This document shows, in pieces, positions 21,201 to 29,826 of a stretch of 32,131 bases of DNA. The DNA is taken from the NCBI RefSeq assembly GCF_001039355.2, contig NW_019773941.1:1-32131 (forward strand), in the 5' to 3' direction. The first letter of the stretch is position 1, and the number at the start of each line of letters is the position of its first letter. Below the pieces are notes generated by a model. The model made no database searches, was not told the DNA's origin, and saw nothing but the letters and a program-made list of their open reading frames with translations. Made by a program: the position numbers and the translations under genes. This DNA comes from Lingula anatina. Taxonomy: Eukaryota > Brachiopoda > Lingulata > Lingulida > Lingulidae.

Positions 21201-24200
21201 AAGCCAGACAGTTCAGACAGCAACATGTTACACTTCCAGTCTGGTCAATCAAAGCATGCCGCACAAGAACCCTTAAGCAACCATTTACCTATACATCCAC
21301 GTTCATCGGAGGCCAGTTCATACCCATTTCTACACGAACACGTGTAGCTACCACGTGTATTGTGACAGTTGTGATCACAGGCATGAGTTCCTTTACTGCA
21401 CTCGTCAATATCTGAAAAGTAAAAAAAAAAGTAGATCTAGGCCCCGTAACTCGAAAGCATCGACCGTTGCGAGTTGCGATATCACATAGAGGATACAATG
21501 TATTATACAGGACGAGTATGGGTGAGTTTTGGAATCGAGACGCTTGCGCTCGGTCGCAACGCGCGATGCTTTCGGGGCCCTGTTCAATGTGACCAAATGT
21601 TACAAAATCCATTGGTCGTATTGGGAAATGCATCTGATATTATGATATACTAAGAACAACATGCATTTATCATACAATACTACCCTACAGAAATGTTCAC
21701 CACAAGAATTTTATAAAACAAGCAGCTGACATGTGCACTGTGACACTATACACGCTAATCCGTGAGAATACTATTTACCAATACATTCACGTCCATCGGA
21801 CGCCAGTTCATACCCACTTCTACATGAACACGTGTAGCTACCACGTGTATTGTGACAGTTGTGATCACAAGCATGAGTTTCCTTGCTGCACTCGTCAACG
21901 TCTGAAAAGTGAGACGACATCTGTATATATGTTTAGACCACGGTGGAAGTAAAGAACAAAAGACTCATACGTGGTGTAACTCGCGTAACCACACTTCTCG
22001 CATGAATGGGTTATAACCCGGTAATGGACCCGTGGCTTTGCACTCGTGTATGCCACATAACCCTCGCTGACTATCTATTACTTATACTTTGTATGTTTGG
22101 TCGTATAGAAAATGACATATGTTCTCACGATTTACGAATAACATCCTTGCTTATACTACTAACCAAGGAACGATGATCACCTCGAGGGAATTTTTAACAA
22201 TTAAAAAAAAATGAAAGGTAATAATGATTTTTGTTAGCCGCGTTCTTTGTCTTACCGTTGCAGAGTTTCTTGTCAGCAGCAAGAACGTAGCCTATATTGC
22301 AGGAGCAGTAGTACTTTCCTTGAAGATTGTTACATTTCTGCTCGCAACCATGGTGTGACGTTGAGCACTCGTCGCGGTCTAAAATTGATACACAGCTGTT
22401 ACACAGAATGTATTTTGTTTTAGTACAAGCCAAGAGGTAAATAAGTTTTACATCTTTCATAAAAAAACGTATTTAAAAATAATCTGCATAATCTTTTTTA
22501 TTTTTATTACGAGACGCAGGCTATAGTCTTGGAACAAAACTTGAATCATATATTTACTGTATATCAAAATATATTGTGTAACACAACGTTAAAATTACTT
22601 TGACATGCATAAGTGCTCAACATAAAACAAAATTATGTTTGCACAAGTTATGTCTTGATCTAAGATTTATATAATATAAGTATCGACACTACACGTCACA
22701 GGTCAACGCAGTGCAAAATACCTCTTTTCTTTACAAAGAATATATGATTTTTAAAAAATTGCAATCCACACGGAAACCTTGATTTTATTTTAAAAGGGAA
22801 ATTAATACATCTTAACTTAAAAAAAAAAACAGTCTCTCATTGTGCCTGAAAAATGGATGCTAGAATCAATATGATTCGTACATCACTTTTACTTTTAACA
22901 AATGCTCAAAATTCAAAATAGCTTTCAATGATGCTGCCGTTTTTTAAATCACTCGAAAGCTAAGCAACACTTATCATTTACATCCGACTATACTTACTAT
23001 TAACAAATGTATTGATCTCAAATATAACCTTCAATAACAATATCATCTTTGAAATTTAACTGCTTAACAACATTTTAATATAATTGATGTCAAAGTCGCC
23101 GATATGATTTTTACTCAACAAAATATATAAACCTTATTCACCGTATGGGGCGACACTGTGAGTGACCGGTCAAGAAAGTACAAAACAGCACATGCCATAA
23201 TACACTCTTGCCCAAAATGGTTGGTACACGGAAATTTTGGGATGCATATCGCCCTGTTTCTTTCATTATTATTGATAGTACCAAATTAAAACTGCTTATA
23301 TTGTTAAATATGTGAAGCTGGGGGATTGGTTAAGTCATGGAGAAACAACCAATGCAAATGTGAAAAAAGCGTTAATTTATTTAGGTTTTTTTTCTCATGC
23401 CCCAAAAAAGAGTACCTTTTTTTACATAACAGTACCAAGTGAAAAATTAAACATAAATTTATACTGTGAGTGACAATGAATATGAAATTAGGGGAAATTG
23501 TCAAGAAACATCTTCAGAGTTCATTATCAATCTCAATAGCGGGTATGCCCACCCCGAGCTTGGTTAATGGCCGCCAAACGGCGTGGCATACTGTGAACTA
23601 GAGTTACAGCTCTTTGGAGAGGAATTCTGGTCCATTCATATTGAAGGGCATCTCGCAATTCATCTAGTTTTGCAGGGGGAGGGTTTCTCCTCTGAATAGC
23701 ACGACCAAATTCGTCCCACATGTGCTCAATTGGGTTTGCATATGGGCTTCTTGCTGGCTGTGGCATCAGCTGAATGTTGTTTTGTCGAATAAAGTCTGCA
23801 ATTAAGCGGGCTGTGTGTTGAATTGCATTGTCATGTTGCAATCTAAAATTGTCTCTGTATATCCCTCTTGCGAACGGTTCCAGGTTCTCCTGGAGAATGT
23901 CTCTGTATCTGGCAGCGTTAAGGTTTTCATCCAGAGGAAGCAATGGGCAAATGCCGTTGCTGCAAATGGCACCCCAAAACTTGTACAGAACCACCTCAAT
24001 ATAAACAGTATTAATTTGGTAATATCAATAATAATGAAAGAAACAGGGCGATATGCATCCCAAAATTCCGTGTACCGACCATTTTGGGCAAGAGTGTACA
24101 TGTGCGCTAAAACTTATCGGACATGATTTTTTAACCAAATATCAACCTTACCAGAGCAAGTCAGGCCGTTCCCATCCAACACAAATCCAGTTCTACAGGT

Positions 24201-24761
24201 ACAAAAGAAACTTCCCATGGTGTTGGTGCAGTTATGGGCACAGCCGCCATTGCCAGTGGAACATTCGTCGACATCTATGAAATTTTAAACAAAATGCGTT
24301 AATTTGTACATGTATGTGCTACTGTGATAATAGCAATGGTTATATTACTTTTTTTTTCCTACATTACAATACAGTTTACCTAGAGTCATTATATTCTATG
24401 AATGCCTTTTCAATTTAGAGATAATGAATTAACCTTATCCCCTGTCATTTATTCAAAAAGCAGCAAAAGGAAATACCGATGTGAAATTTAATATTTGATT
24501 TTTCTAATTACTAACACGTTACGTATACAGTTTTAAAATAGGACTGGGTATCTCTTATACTACTGCTGCAACTTTTGCTTCTGTTACTGGTAATGTGGTA
24601 ATTGGTATTGCTGCTACTACTACTGCAACTACAATTGATGTAACAACTATTACATGTACTGCTGTTGCTCCTGCTTTTACTAAACATTGTGCAATTTCTG
24701 TTACTGCTACCACCACCAGCACTACCACTAATGCTGCTTCTTTTACAGTCTATAACTGTTT

Positions 24762-24795
<34 letters not shown>

Positions 24796-25440
24796 ATGGT
24801 GCTACTTCTACTACTTCGACGACGACTACATGCACTATTATTATGGCTATAACAGATTCTGCTACTTCCTCTGTTGCTGCTTCTATTACTGCTACTGGTA
24901 CCACCGCCACTGATACTACCTCTGCTGTTGATATTACTACCTGTCTACTTCTGCTACGACTGCTAATGATGATAAGAATATCAACAATTCCAATAAACGA
25001 TTTCAAAAACTACTGGCACCACTGCTTCTGTTACTTCTAAGAGTATTGTGTTTTTATTACCACAAATACCTCACTACTGCTACTACTACTATTACTATTA
25101 GATACTTACCGGCAACCTCTACTTACCGGTATCACACCGCGCTCCGCTGTAACCGCTTGTACAGGTGCACACATTGGGGGCGGTACAAGTGCCATGGACA
25201 CAACCACGACTACAGATTGCTTTTATATTATAGAATGCAAAAAAAATTAATGAAGATTATGGCAGTAGTTATATAAATTTAAATAAATAAGCACATTTAT
25301 ACAGAAAAATACATAAACATAAAAATATTGTTCACAATAGTGTCCTATATTAACAAAGGCTCAACAAACCCGTGTAATCGATATACGTCAAAGTATGTAC
25401 TGGGTTAGGATTCGAAGAAGCTATGATGGTACTAAGGCTC

Positions 25441-25512
<72 letters not shown>

Positions 25513-26405
25513 AAAAAATGGACAAACAGAAACATGACCGATTGTCTAGATAACCAGGTAAATAAACAAATAAACAAATAAGGTGACGACATGCAATTTA
25601 TTTCACTCACGTGTGTTACACGTTGATCCAATTCGTGCCCAACCCGAGCAACAGAATTCAACCTGGTTATATAGTGTATGGTACGTTTTCAGGACGTGGT
25701 ACACTGTACCATATCTGGAAAAAAAACGACACGCTTGTTGACAGGTTAATGAACGTAGGCAGATTGAGTTTCATATTAAGAGCAAACAGTGCAGGTTAGT
25801 CCTTGGGCCAGAGAGACTCTTAATTCTAATCATCAACTACAAATACCACATATGTCTAACAAAGTATCATGCAGTATCTTTGAATTATGACCCTTAGTGA
25901 TCATGCAATCCCAGCAAAAAAGGACGTTTAATTACTTTACCATAACGTTTTTTGGTTGTATAGACGTTATGGTATCGCTATTGTAACGTCCTGTGTTTGC
26001 TGGGATTATGTTAGTTGAATGCAAATAATAAATTTTAAAATTGTAAAGCATACTTAGTCCTTTTTTTGACAAAACTATGCAAACAATAGTTATGCAAAAA
26101 TACTTTTATTTATTAAAAGTAAAGGAGTTTAAGTGTAGACGATTGCTGATCTAATTTTTAAAGAGATGCAAATATATCGACGTCAAGATAAACGTTAAAT
26201 TCATTAGGCAACAATATAAAGTCAATGTCGTATAAATATATTATTTACTTATGTTGAAATTTTGTGTAACACTACGTACCTGTACCGGTCACAATAGGTT
26301 GTATAAAGGTAGACATTACATGTCGTTGTATATCGTACACTCCCTTGTTTGCTAGCTATCTGATAAATCATGAAGGATATACTTTTCTGATGAGTACACA
26401 CATGT
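17804..26405 (-). CDS. EMI / EGF / calcium-binding EGF transmembrane protein (5' exon missing)
   Basis: Eight minus-strand exons join without phase error (26405-26280, 25714-25611, 25219-25127, 24274-24152, 22378-22256, 21901-21779, 21411-21289, 18252-17804) for 420 residues plus a missing N-terminus. In order they give an EMI domain (from HVCTHQ to [12 protein letters not shown]), one EGF module, four calcium-binding EGF modules with D-x-DEC starts, a transmembrane helix ([20 protein letters not shown]), an RRYRNRDRR stop-transfer segment and a tail of about 105 residues with DYDNVAYEN and PYSQL. EMI followed by one plain EGF then calcium-binding EGF is the order in EGFL7/8 and resembles the start of MEGF6; those are secreted, while this one is membrane-anchored, as are MEGF10/Draper, which lack the calcium-binding run. 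It is probably a cell-surface adhesion or signalling protein. The signal-peptide exon (ending in phase 2) should be right of 26405. Confidence 0.88.
18481..18738. mobile_element. MITE with CAGTGCCGGAT / ATCCGTCCCTG ends
   Basis: The left end CAGTGCCGGATTTAGGGGG and the right end CCTGGATCCGTCCCTG are inverted copies with a few mismatches. This end type (CAG-G-CGGAT-AGG) is common in hAT-like non-autonomous repeats. An exact 8-bp target duplication is not visible (GTTACCATG and GTTACTGA flank it). No coding sequence. Confidence 0.5.
18659..19175. repeat. Direct duplication, 270-bp period
   Basis: Two copies (18659-18928 and 18929-19175) are virtually identical except that the second lacks ten bases (AAAACTCCTT) present at about 18820. 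The unit contains the right end of the MITE plus flanking sequence. The second copy runs directly into the Tc1 remnant. Confidence 0.9.
19180..19878 (+). mobile_element. Tc1-like transposon remnant, plus strand
   Basis: About 19190-19300 reads as GGGSVHV then a stop then GAICSN, a Tc1 transposase segment. A jump then leads to 19316-19550 with [20 protein letters not shown] through the C-terminus RGGHTRY-stop. Compared with the second element at 23203-24096, roughly 170 bp around the second catalytic aspartate are missing. The right end (about 19790-19878) matches that element's terminal repeat and reads ACCATTTTGGGCGAAAGGA. The left terminal repeat is gone. Confidence 0.75.
19316..19550 (+). 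pseudogene. Tc1 transposase C-terminal fragment
   Basis: The C-terminal 77 residues of a DD34E transposase, including [11 protein letters not shown] with the third catalytic residue (E). It lacks the DNA-binding domains and first two catalytic aspartates, so it is inactive. The apparent start is not real. Confidence 0.75.
19894..20354. mobile_element. Solo LTR
   Basis: It starts TGTTGTCGCTTATGACAACA and ends GTTGGATCCGCAACA, so the ends are TGTTG...CAACA inverted repeats. Both sides carry TATAT (19889-19893 and 20355-20359), a possible 5-bp target duplication, though the site is TA-rich. Inside are a TATA-like GTATATATACT near 19974 and AATAAA near 20302, about 50 bp before the end, as in an LTR's R/U5 boundary. 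No internal retrotransposon sequence adjoins it. Confidence 0.55.
20355..21288. other. Intronic, palindromic AACGTTAT-type motifs
   Basis: Within the intron between the last EGF exon and the transmembrane exon. From about 20820 to 21095 the motifs ATAACGTTAT, GATAACGTTATC, ATAACGTTATTATAA and GATAACGTCATGAAAACG recur. They are related to the short MITE at 25907-26007. No exon recognised. Confidence 0.4.
21289..21411 (-). CDS. Calcium-binding EGF module 4
   Basis: A 123-bp exon with phase-1 introns on both sides, flanked by TTTTCAG and GTAAATGG. It encodes [16 protein letters not shown] and onward to SDERGCIG, with six cysteines. The D-I-D-E start and [12 protein letters not shown] fit the calcium-binding and Asn-hydroxylation consensus. 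It is about 90% identical to module 3. Confidence 0.9.
   Translation of the reverse strand: MLTSAVKELMPVITTVTIHVVATRVRVEMGMNWPPMNVDV
21779..21901 (-). CDS. Calcium-binding EGF module 3
   Basis: A 123-bp symmetrical phase-1 exon encoding [16 protein letters not shown] through SDGRECIG, with six cysteines and the [12 protein letters not shown] hydroxylation consensus. It differs from module 4 at about 12 of 123 bases, a recent exon duplication. Confidence 0.9.
22256..22378 (-). CDS. Calcium-binding EGF module 2
   Basis: A 123-bp phase-1 exon encoding [16 protein letters not shown] through [16 protein letters not shown], with six cysteines and [12 protein letters not shown] as hydroxylation consensus. 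The acceptor is AATTTTAG and the donor is AACG|GTAAGAC. Confidence 0.88.
22379..23200. other. Intronic, AT-rich
   Basis: No exon or known repeat is recognised in this part of the intron between modules 1 and 2, left of the Tc1 element. Confidence 0.45.
23203..24096 (-). mobile_element. Tc1-like transposon, internally deleted, both ends present
   Basis: CACTCTTGCCCAAAATGG at 23203 and its inverse at 24096 are flanked by TA on both sides (23201-23202 and 24097-24098), the Tc1/mariner target duplication. The inverted ends extend to roughly 90-100 bp. The total is about 894 bp, shorter than the usual 1.5-1.7 kb. The reading frame holds only the C-terminal half of the transposase, so the element cannot move itself. 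It sits in the intron between modules 1 and 2. Confidence 0.85.
23533..23994 (-). pseudogene. Tc1 transposase C-terminal half (DD34E)
   Basis: The frame runs from [13 protein letters not shown] to RGGHTRY-stop. The second catalytic aspartate is in LQHDNA and the glutamate is in NPIEHMWDE. Exactly 34 residues lie between them, the Tc1 spacing. The paired-like DNA-binding domain and first aspartate are missing. SPYANPIE has Y where the other copy has D. Confidence 0.8.
24152..24274 (-). CDS. Calcium-binding EGF module 1
   Basis: A 123-bp phase-1 exon encoding [16 protein letters not shown] through [10 protein letters not shown], with six cysteines and [12 protein letters not shown] as hydroxylation consensus. 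The boundaries are TTTCATAG and CTCTG|GTAAGG. The split GAT codon with the preceding exon completes D-T-D-V-D-E-C. Confidence 0.9.
24556..25100. repeat. Trinucleotide-rich intronic DNA with (TGC)n
   Basis: An imperfect mosaic of ACT/GCT/ACC triplets across about 540 bp, with a pure run of eleven TGC units at 24763-24795. Several long ORFs on both strands (poly-C, poly-L, poly-S) are products of the triplet bias and not genes. Confidence 0.8.
25127..25219 (-). CDS. Plain EGF module (EGFL7-type spacing)
   Basis: A 93-bp exon encoding (P)[20 protein letters not shown] through GYSGARCDT, six cysteines, no calcium-binding start. The acceptor, TAATATAAAAG, has a weak pyrimidine tract, but its phase (1) and the split CCA proline fit the EMI exon before it. 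A second identical donor (CCGGTAAGTA) follows 17 bp later; its use would bring in a stop. Confidence 0.82.
25443..25510. repeat. (AT)n microsatellite
   Basis: Thirty-four AT units, intronic. A poly-(IY) ORF across it is an artefact. Confidence 0.95.
25611..25714 (-). CDS. EMI domain, C-terminal exon
   Basis: The acceptor TTTTTTTTCCAG and donor AACAC|GTGAGT bound 104 bp, entering in phase 2 and leaving in phase 1. It encodes [20 protein letters not shown] then [14 protein letters not shown], matching the Y-x-T-x-Y...CCPGW ending of EMI domains. Confidence 0.87.
25907..26007. mobile_element. 101-bp MITE with AATCCCAGCAAA ends
   Basis: The left AATCCCAGCAAAAAAGGACG and the right CGTCCTGTGTTTGCTGGGATT are near-perfect inverted repeats. 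Within is a second inversion, ACCATAACGTTTTTTGG...ACGTTATGGT. It lies in the intron between the two EMI exons. Related AACGTTAT motifs occur at 20820-21095. Confidence 0.6.
26280..26405 (-). CDS. EMI domain, N-terminal exon
   Basis: The acceptor TCCTATTTCAG and donor TACAG|GTACGT bound 126 bp, phase 2 at both ends. It encodes [20 protein letters not shown] and on through [20 protein letters not shown], with the cysteines and Y-T-T-C and Y-x-Y pattern of an EMI domain start. It joins the next exon through an AGA arginine codon. Confidence 0.87.
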
Positions 26406-26910
26406 CTGAAATAGGACAGAGAGCATGCTATCAATAAATGCGTCACAGAATTCGCGCTTTAATTAGTATAGGAGTCCATGTTATAAGTTGATACAGGGGA
26501 AATTTCAATAATTTTAATTAAAATATAAGACAAAGCTCCTTGACATACATGTGTGTGCAGGCCAATCATGTATCCCTACTTTCACCCCTACTAGCAAAAT
26601 TGTGTAAAACAATAAGAAGCACACATTCCAATATTTCTTCTGGATCGAAGAACATGGGAAAAATATTTTTTATCTAAATTAATTTAACATTCAACCATAA
26701 TAATATATAGTCACATATATTGTCACAAAGACAACACTGTTAACTGTGTCATGCCGACAGAAACACTAAGCTGAAAGAAAAAAACAGGAAATGTGCTTTA
26801 TATCTCTAAGAAAAAATTATACAGACATATGAAGCAAGAAGATGACAGCAATAAACATAATTTGACTGTCACCTTAGTCGCCCTATCCTGGATTCACATT
26901 TAAAGTATTA

Positions 26911-27459
26911 GACCGCATTCTCAACGAATTGAGCCAGGCTTTACAAATCCTGAGACTAAAAATGGCGGACGTACATGAAAGAAAAACCACCTAATCTTTT
27001 AATAGTCTCTCCGCCTCTCACACGCCTCCCCACACCCTGCGGGGTACAGTAATTAAATCTCGGCTCCGAACATGAATATCTCCGTGAATGTCTCTGGTGA
27101 TATTATCTCCGTAGATAGTCGATTCATTGCTGCTCTACGGGCCAATTCATTCCTTTTTCGTCTCTGTTTTGAAAGATAATAGAACAGAAGAGCTTTTTTC
27201 CTTCGATCGCCTTCAGCCGCCATGCTTTCTTCACCACGAGTTTAACTGATGAGCATGCGCACTTAATATTTCTCAGGTAGCTTCCGCATGGCGAACGGAG
27301 CCCAGATGTAATTACTGTACCCCGCAGGGACGACGTGCGGGGAGGCGTGTGAGAGGCGGAGAGACTATTAACAGATTAGGCGGTTTTTCTTTCATGTACG
27401 TCCGCCATTTTTAGTCTCAGGATTTGTAAAGCCTGGCTCAATTCGTTGAGAATGCGGTC
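26911..27459 (-). mobile_element. PIF/Harbinger-type MITE, 549 bp, long inverted ends
   Basis: The ends GACCGCATTCTCAACGAATT and AATTCGTTGAGAATGCGGTC are inverted, and the similarity continues inward for roughly 150-170 bp (GGCGGACGTACATGAAAG, CTCTCCGCCTCTCACACGCC). TTA flanks both ends (26908-26910 and 27460-27462), the 3-bp TWA target typical of PIF/Harbinger. The unique middle (about 27060-27290) carries a minus-strand ORF. Confidence 0.75.
27053..27223 (-). pseudogene. 56-residue ORF within the MITE, possible transposase N-terminus
   Basis: ATG at 27223 runs to TAA at 27053. It opens MAAEGDRRKKALLFYYLSKQ and is rich in R and K (QRRKRNELARRAAMNR), resembling the basic start of Harbinger-type transposases. 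Part of the 3' end overlaps the inverted repeat. No catalytic domain is present. It could be chance, but its position in the element's unique core supports descent from a transposase gene. Confidence 0.4.
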
Positions 27460-27809
27460 TTAGTAACACCTACGAAATAAAAGACCTAATGAACTGCGTG
27501 GAGTAAAAAGAATCTTTGTCAAATGCATGTGTATATTTTAAATTCTTTTCAAATTTATTTTCGATACGATCGGTCTCAAGAATGATGTAGAATGATGTAA
27601 GATTTCATAACTTCAGACTTATACGCATTACCAAACAGATCTACACTGTGGTCTTGACAAATGGCGCCGAGAGGAATAGCAATGGCGACCGCATCCCTTT
27701 GCCTGGTTGGCATTTAAAAAAACTTTGCATCATTTCAGTGTTGCATCTGGTGTAGTTGTTTTTAATGTTGGTAGATTAGGATTTGGGTTTGAGGAATTCC
27801 AACTGGCTG
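27460..27809. other. Upstream flank, no gene recognised
   Basis: Two candidate signal-peptide starts were weighed for the EMI gene; neither has a phase-2 donor. Nothing else stands out. Confidence 0.35.
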
Positions 27810-28566
27810 GCTAACAGGCGTTAGCAGATGAAAGCGCAAAAAGTGGGCTAAAGATGAACACCAGCAAGACAAGGGTGATGTTTGGACCACTAACCACCCC
27901 TTGCACAGTGAAAGTCAGCACCAAAGAGATAGAAGCAGTGGAAGAGTATATATACCTTGGGCAACGGTTCAGCCTTAGTGATCGAACACTGGAGAAAGAA
28001 ATCCAACGAAGGATAAAAGCAGGATGGGCAGCATATGGGAAGCACAATGACATCTTCAAGAGCAACCTTCCTACCTGCCTGAAAAAGAAAGTGTTCAATG
28101 CTTGTGTGCTGCCGGCAATCACCTATGGTTCAGAGACCTGGGCACTGAATCCATGGAACACAAGCTACAAGTAGCTCAGAGAAAGATGGAAAGAATTATG
28201 TTGAACATCAATCCAAGAGAGCGGAAAACAAATGTGTGGTTACGCGAACAGACCAAAGTTAAGGACGTACTGCTCACAGTTAAAGAAATGAAATGGAGGT
28301 GGGCAGGACATGTCAAAAGAATGAAGGACAATAGGTGGACAATCAGGCTTACAGAATGGACCCCAAGGTATGGACAAAGAAAAAGAGGAAGGCCGGTCAA
28401 ACGATGGAGGGATTAATTAGATGACTACTGGAAGTCTTGGAAGAAGAAACCTTGGCCAAACTGGAAATCTGAGGCTCAGAATAGGAAACAATGGAAAAAG
28501 CATGCTGAGGCCTTTGTCCAACAGTGGAACACTATAGGCTCTAAATGATGATGATGATGATGATGA
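27810..28566 (+). mobile_element. 3' end of an RTE-like non-LTR retrotransposon
   Basis: The plus-strand frame starts about 27816 (LADESAKSGLKMNTSKTRVM) and carries reverse transcriptase 'thumb' and C-terminal motifs: YIYLGQRFS, RRIKAGWAAYGK, ITYGSETWAL, then KWRWAGHVKRMKDNRWT, QRKRGRPVKRWRD, AEAFVQQWNTIGSK. A frameshift near 28140-28150 and an in-frame TAA near 28415 break it. The stop codon runs into a (TGA)n tail at 28546-28566, typical of RTE elements. It is 5'-truncated and inactive. Confidence 0.8.
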
Positions 28567-28897
28567 CCTTAATGACATATACTCTACGTTCTTCCACGCC
28601 CTTTATAACCCTGCCATGACGTTCTCCCTCCTTTGACATATATTTACTTTGTTTTAGTCGAAAATGCGCTTAGAAATGAACATGCTATTCCATTTTTGGT
28701 AGTGTAACCACTTGTGAGTGCTACAGTATATGCCCCAAATATCCCAAAATAATTACTTTTGGGTCCATTTATTTCACATTCCTGTCGTTATGTCATGATT
28801 TGAACCTTAGAACTGGATTTTTTTATATCAATGGGGTAAGTTGGGCAGCCAATACGAGCAGTCAAATTGAGGCATCCTCTCTTTTTATAATTGGCTA
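28567..28897. other. Intergenic, no gene recognised
   Basis: No exon is visible. The last part (from about 28830) may belong to the LINE 3' end described next. Confidence 0.35.
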
Positions 28898-28922
28898 AAT
28901 AAACTCTTATCTTATCTTATCT
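28898..28922 (+). repeat. AATAAA followed by (CTTAT)n, possible LINE 3' tail
   Basis: AATAAA at 28898-28903 then three CTTAT units. This arrangement is usual at the 3' end of some non-LTR retrotransposons. Whether the upstream 100 or so bases belong to one cannot be told. Confidence 0.35.
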
Positions 28923-29128
28923 TGTGACCTTGACCGTTTCTATTATAAAGATAATCATGAAATTATAATCTTATTTATGAACTGTACATATACGGTCGTA
29001 GGGTGTCATTTTGAACAACAGGGTCGACAATGCATACATTATGTTTCGGCCTCTGCATCGGGAAAACACGAACATGAAGTCACGTGATATCGATAGCCAA
29101 AGCACAGACGCAACATATGGCGGTAAAG

Positions 29129-29136
29129 TATAAAAG
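29129..29136 (+). promoter_or_regulatory. Candidate TATA box
   Basis: TATAAAAG is followed by a G-rich stretch and, about 70 bp further, a good donor (GAAAAG|GTAAGG at 29209/29210). A CACGTGATATCGAT motif lies about 45 bp upstream. Together they look like a core promoter and 5' UTR exon on the plus strand. Confidence 0.4.
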
Positions 29137-29159
29137 GAGGGTGGACGGAAACGAACAGA

Positions 29160-29209
29160 ACAAAGGTACCAGTAGATCTAATATCAAACGGAAAATCCAA
29201 CAAGAAAAG
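29160..29209 (+). other. Possible 5' UTR exon
   Basis: A stretch about 25-30 bp downstream of the TATA box, with no ATG, ending AACAAGAAAAG|GTAAGGTAAC. Its start is inferred from TATA spacing and not seen directly. Confidence 0.3.
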
Positions 29210-29826
29210 GTAAGGTAACGTTTTCTATACAACGTTTTCATATCCCTCCCACCCTCCCATGCATTAATTTTACCGCCCACCTTTAACAATCAGATCTTTA
29301 CTTATAATATTTTAATTAATTATTATATTATTTTTCTTTATAAAAGGTATTTATGAAATACAAACTGTATCGAGTGACTCCCAATCGCCATAACAAAGAA
29401 TTTATCATTAAAAATTCTAATTGTTAAATGAACAAAACATTTGTTTTATTTATAATGTACAAGAGAATAATGGATGCTAAGACAGCAAATCTGAGTACCG
29501 CTCAGCAGAAAAGCCACTCCTTCAAAAAGATCAAGGTCAAATTAGCATTATTACCGGCCACAGAGGCCTTCCAAATGGTTGGAAGGTATAAAATGTGACA
29601 AATTTCATGGCAAATAACGCATAAAACTCGTAAACGACACCACCAGAGTTAATTTACATCTTTCATTTAATTCGTTTTGTTGGAACATAAAATGCTGTTT
29701 TCCAACCTTGACCCCCAATTGATCAGAGACCGATCCTGGATCCACCTGTGATTGACCTAGAGAGTCACTCCAATGACTAGATAATACATTTTTTAATATA
29801 AAAAAGTGAGCCTACCCCGTAAGAGA

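Noticed and set aside
21289-21633. 114-residue minus-strand ORF across EGF module 4
   Set aside because: Wrong frame over a clear EGF exon; a shadow.
24595-25040. Overlapping ORFs rich in T, L, C or S
   Set aside because: Products of triplet-repeat DNA read in different frames.
25350-25661. Minus-strand ORF with a poly-IY run
   Set aside because: Created by the (AT)n microsatellite.
26571-26676. MFFDPEEILECVLLIVL frame as signal peptide of the EMI gene
   Set aside because: The acidic start is unlike a signal peptide, and available GT sites fall in phase 1.
27641-27694. MRSPLLFLSAPFVKTTV frame as signal peptide of the EMI gene
   Set aside because: It looks signal-like but has no donor in phase 2, which the first EMI exon requires, and the core is short.
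29080-29289. 69-residue hydrophobic minus-strand ORF
   Set aside because: Antisense to the TATA box and donor; hydrophobicity follows from purine-rich plus-strand DNA. It could not serve as the EMI gene's signal exon with a correct donor.
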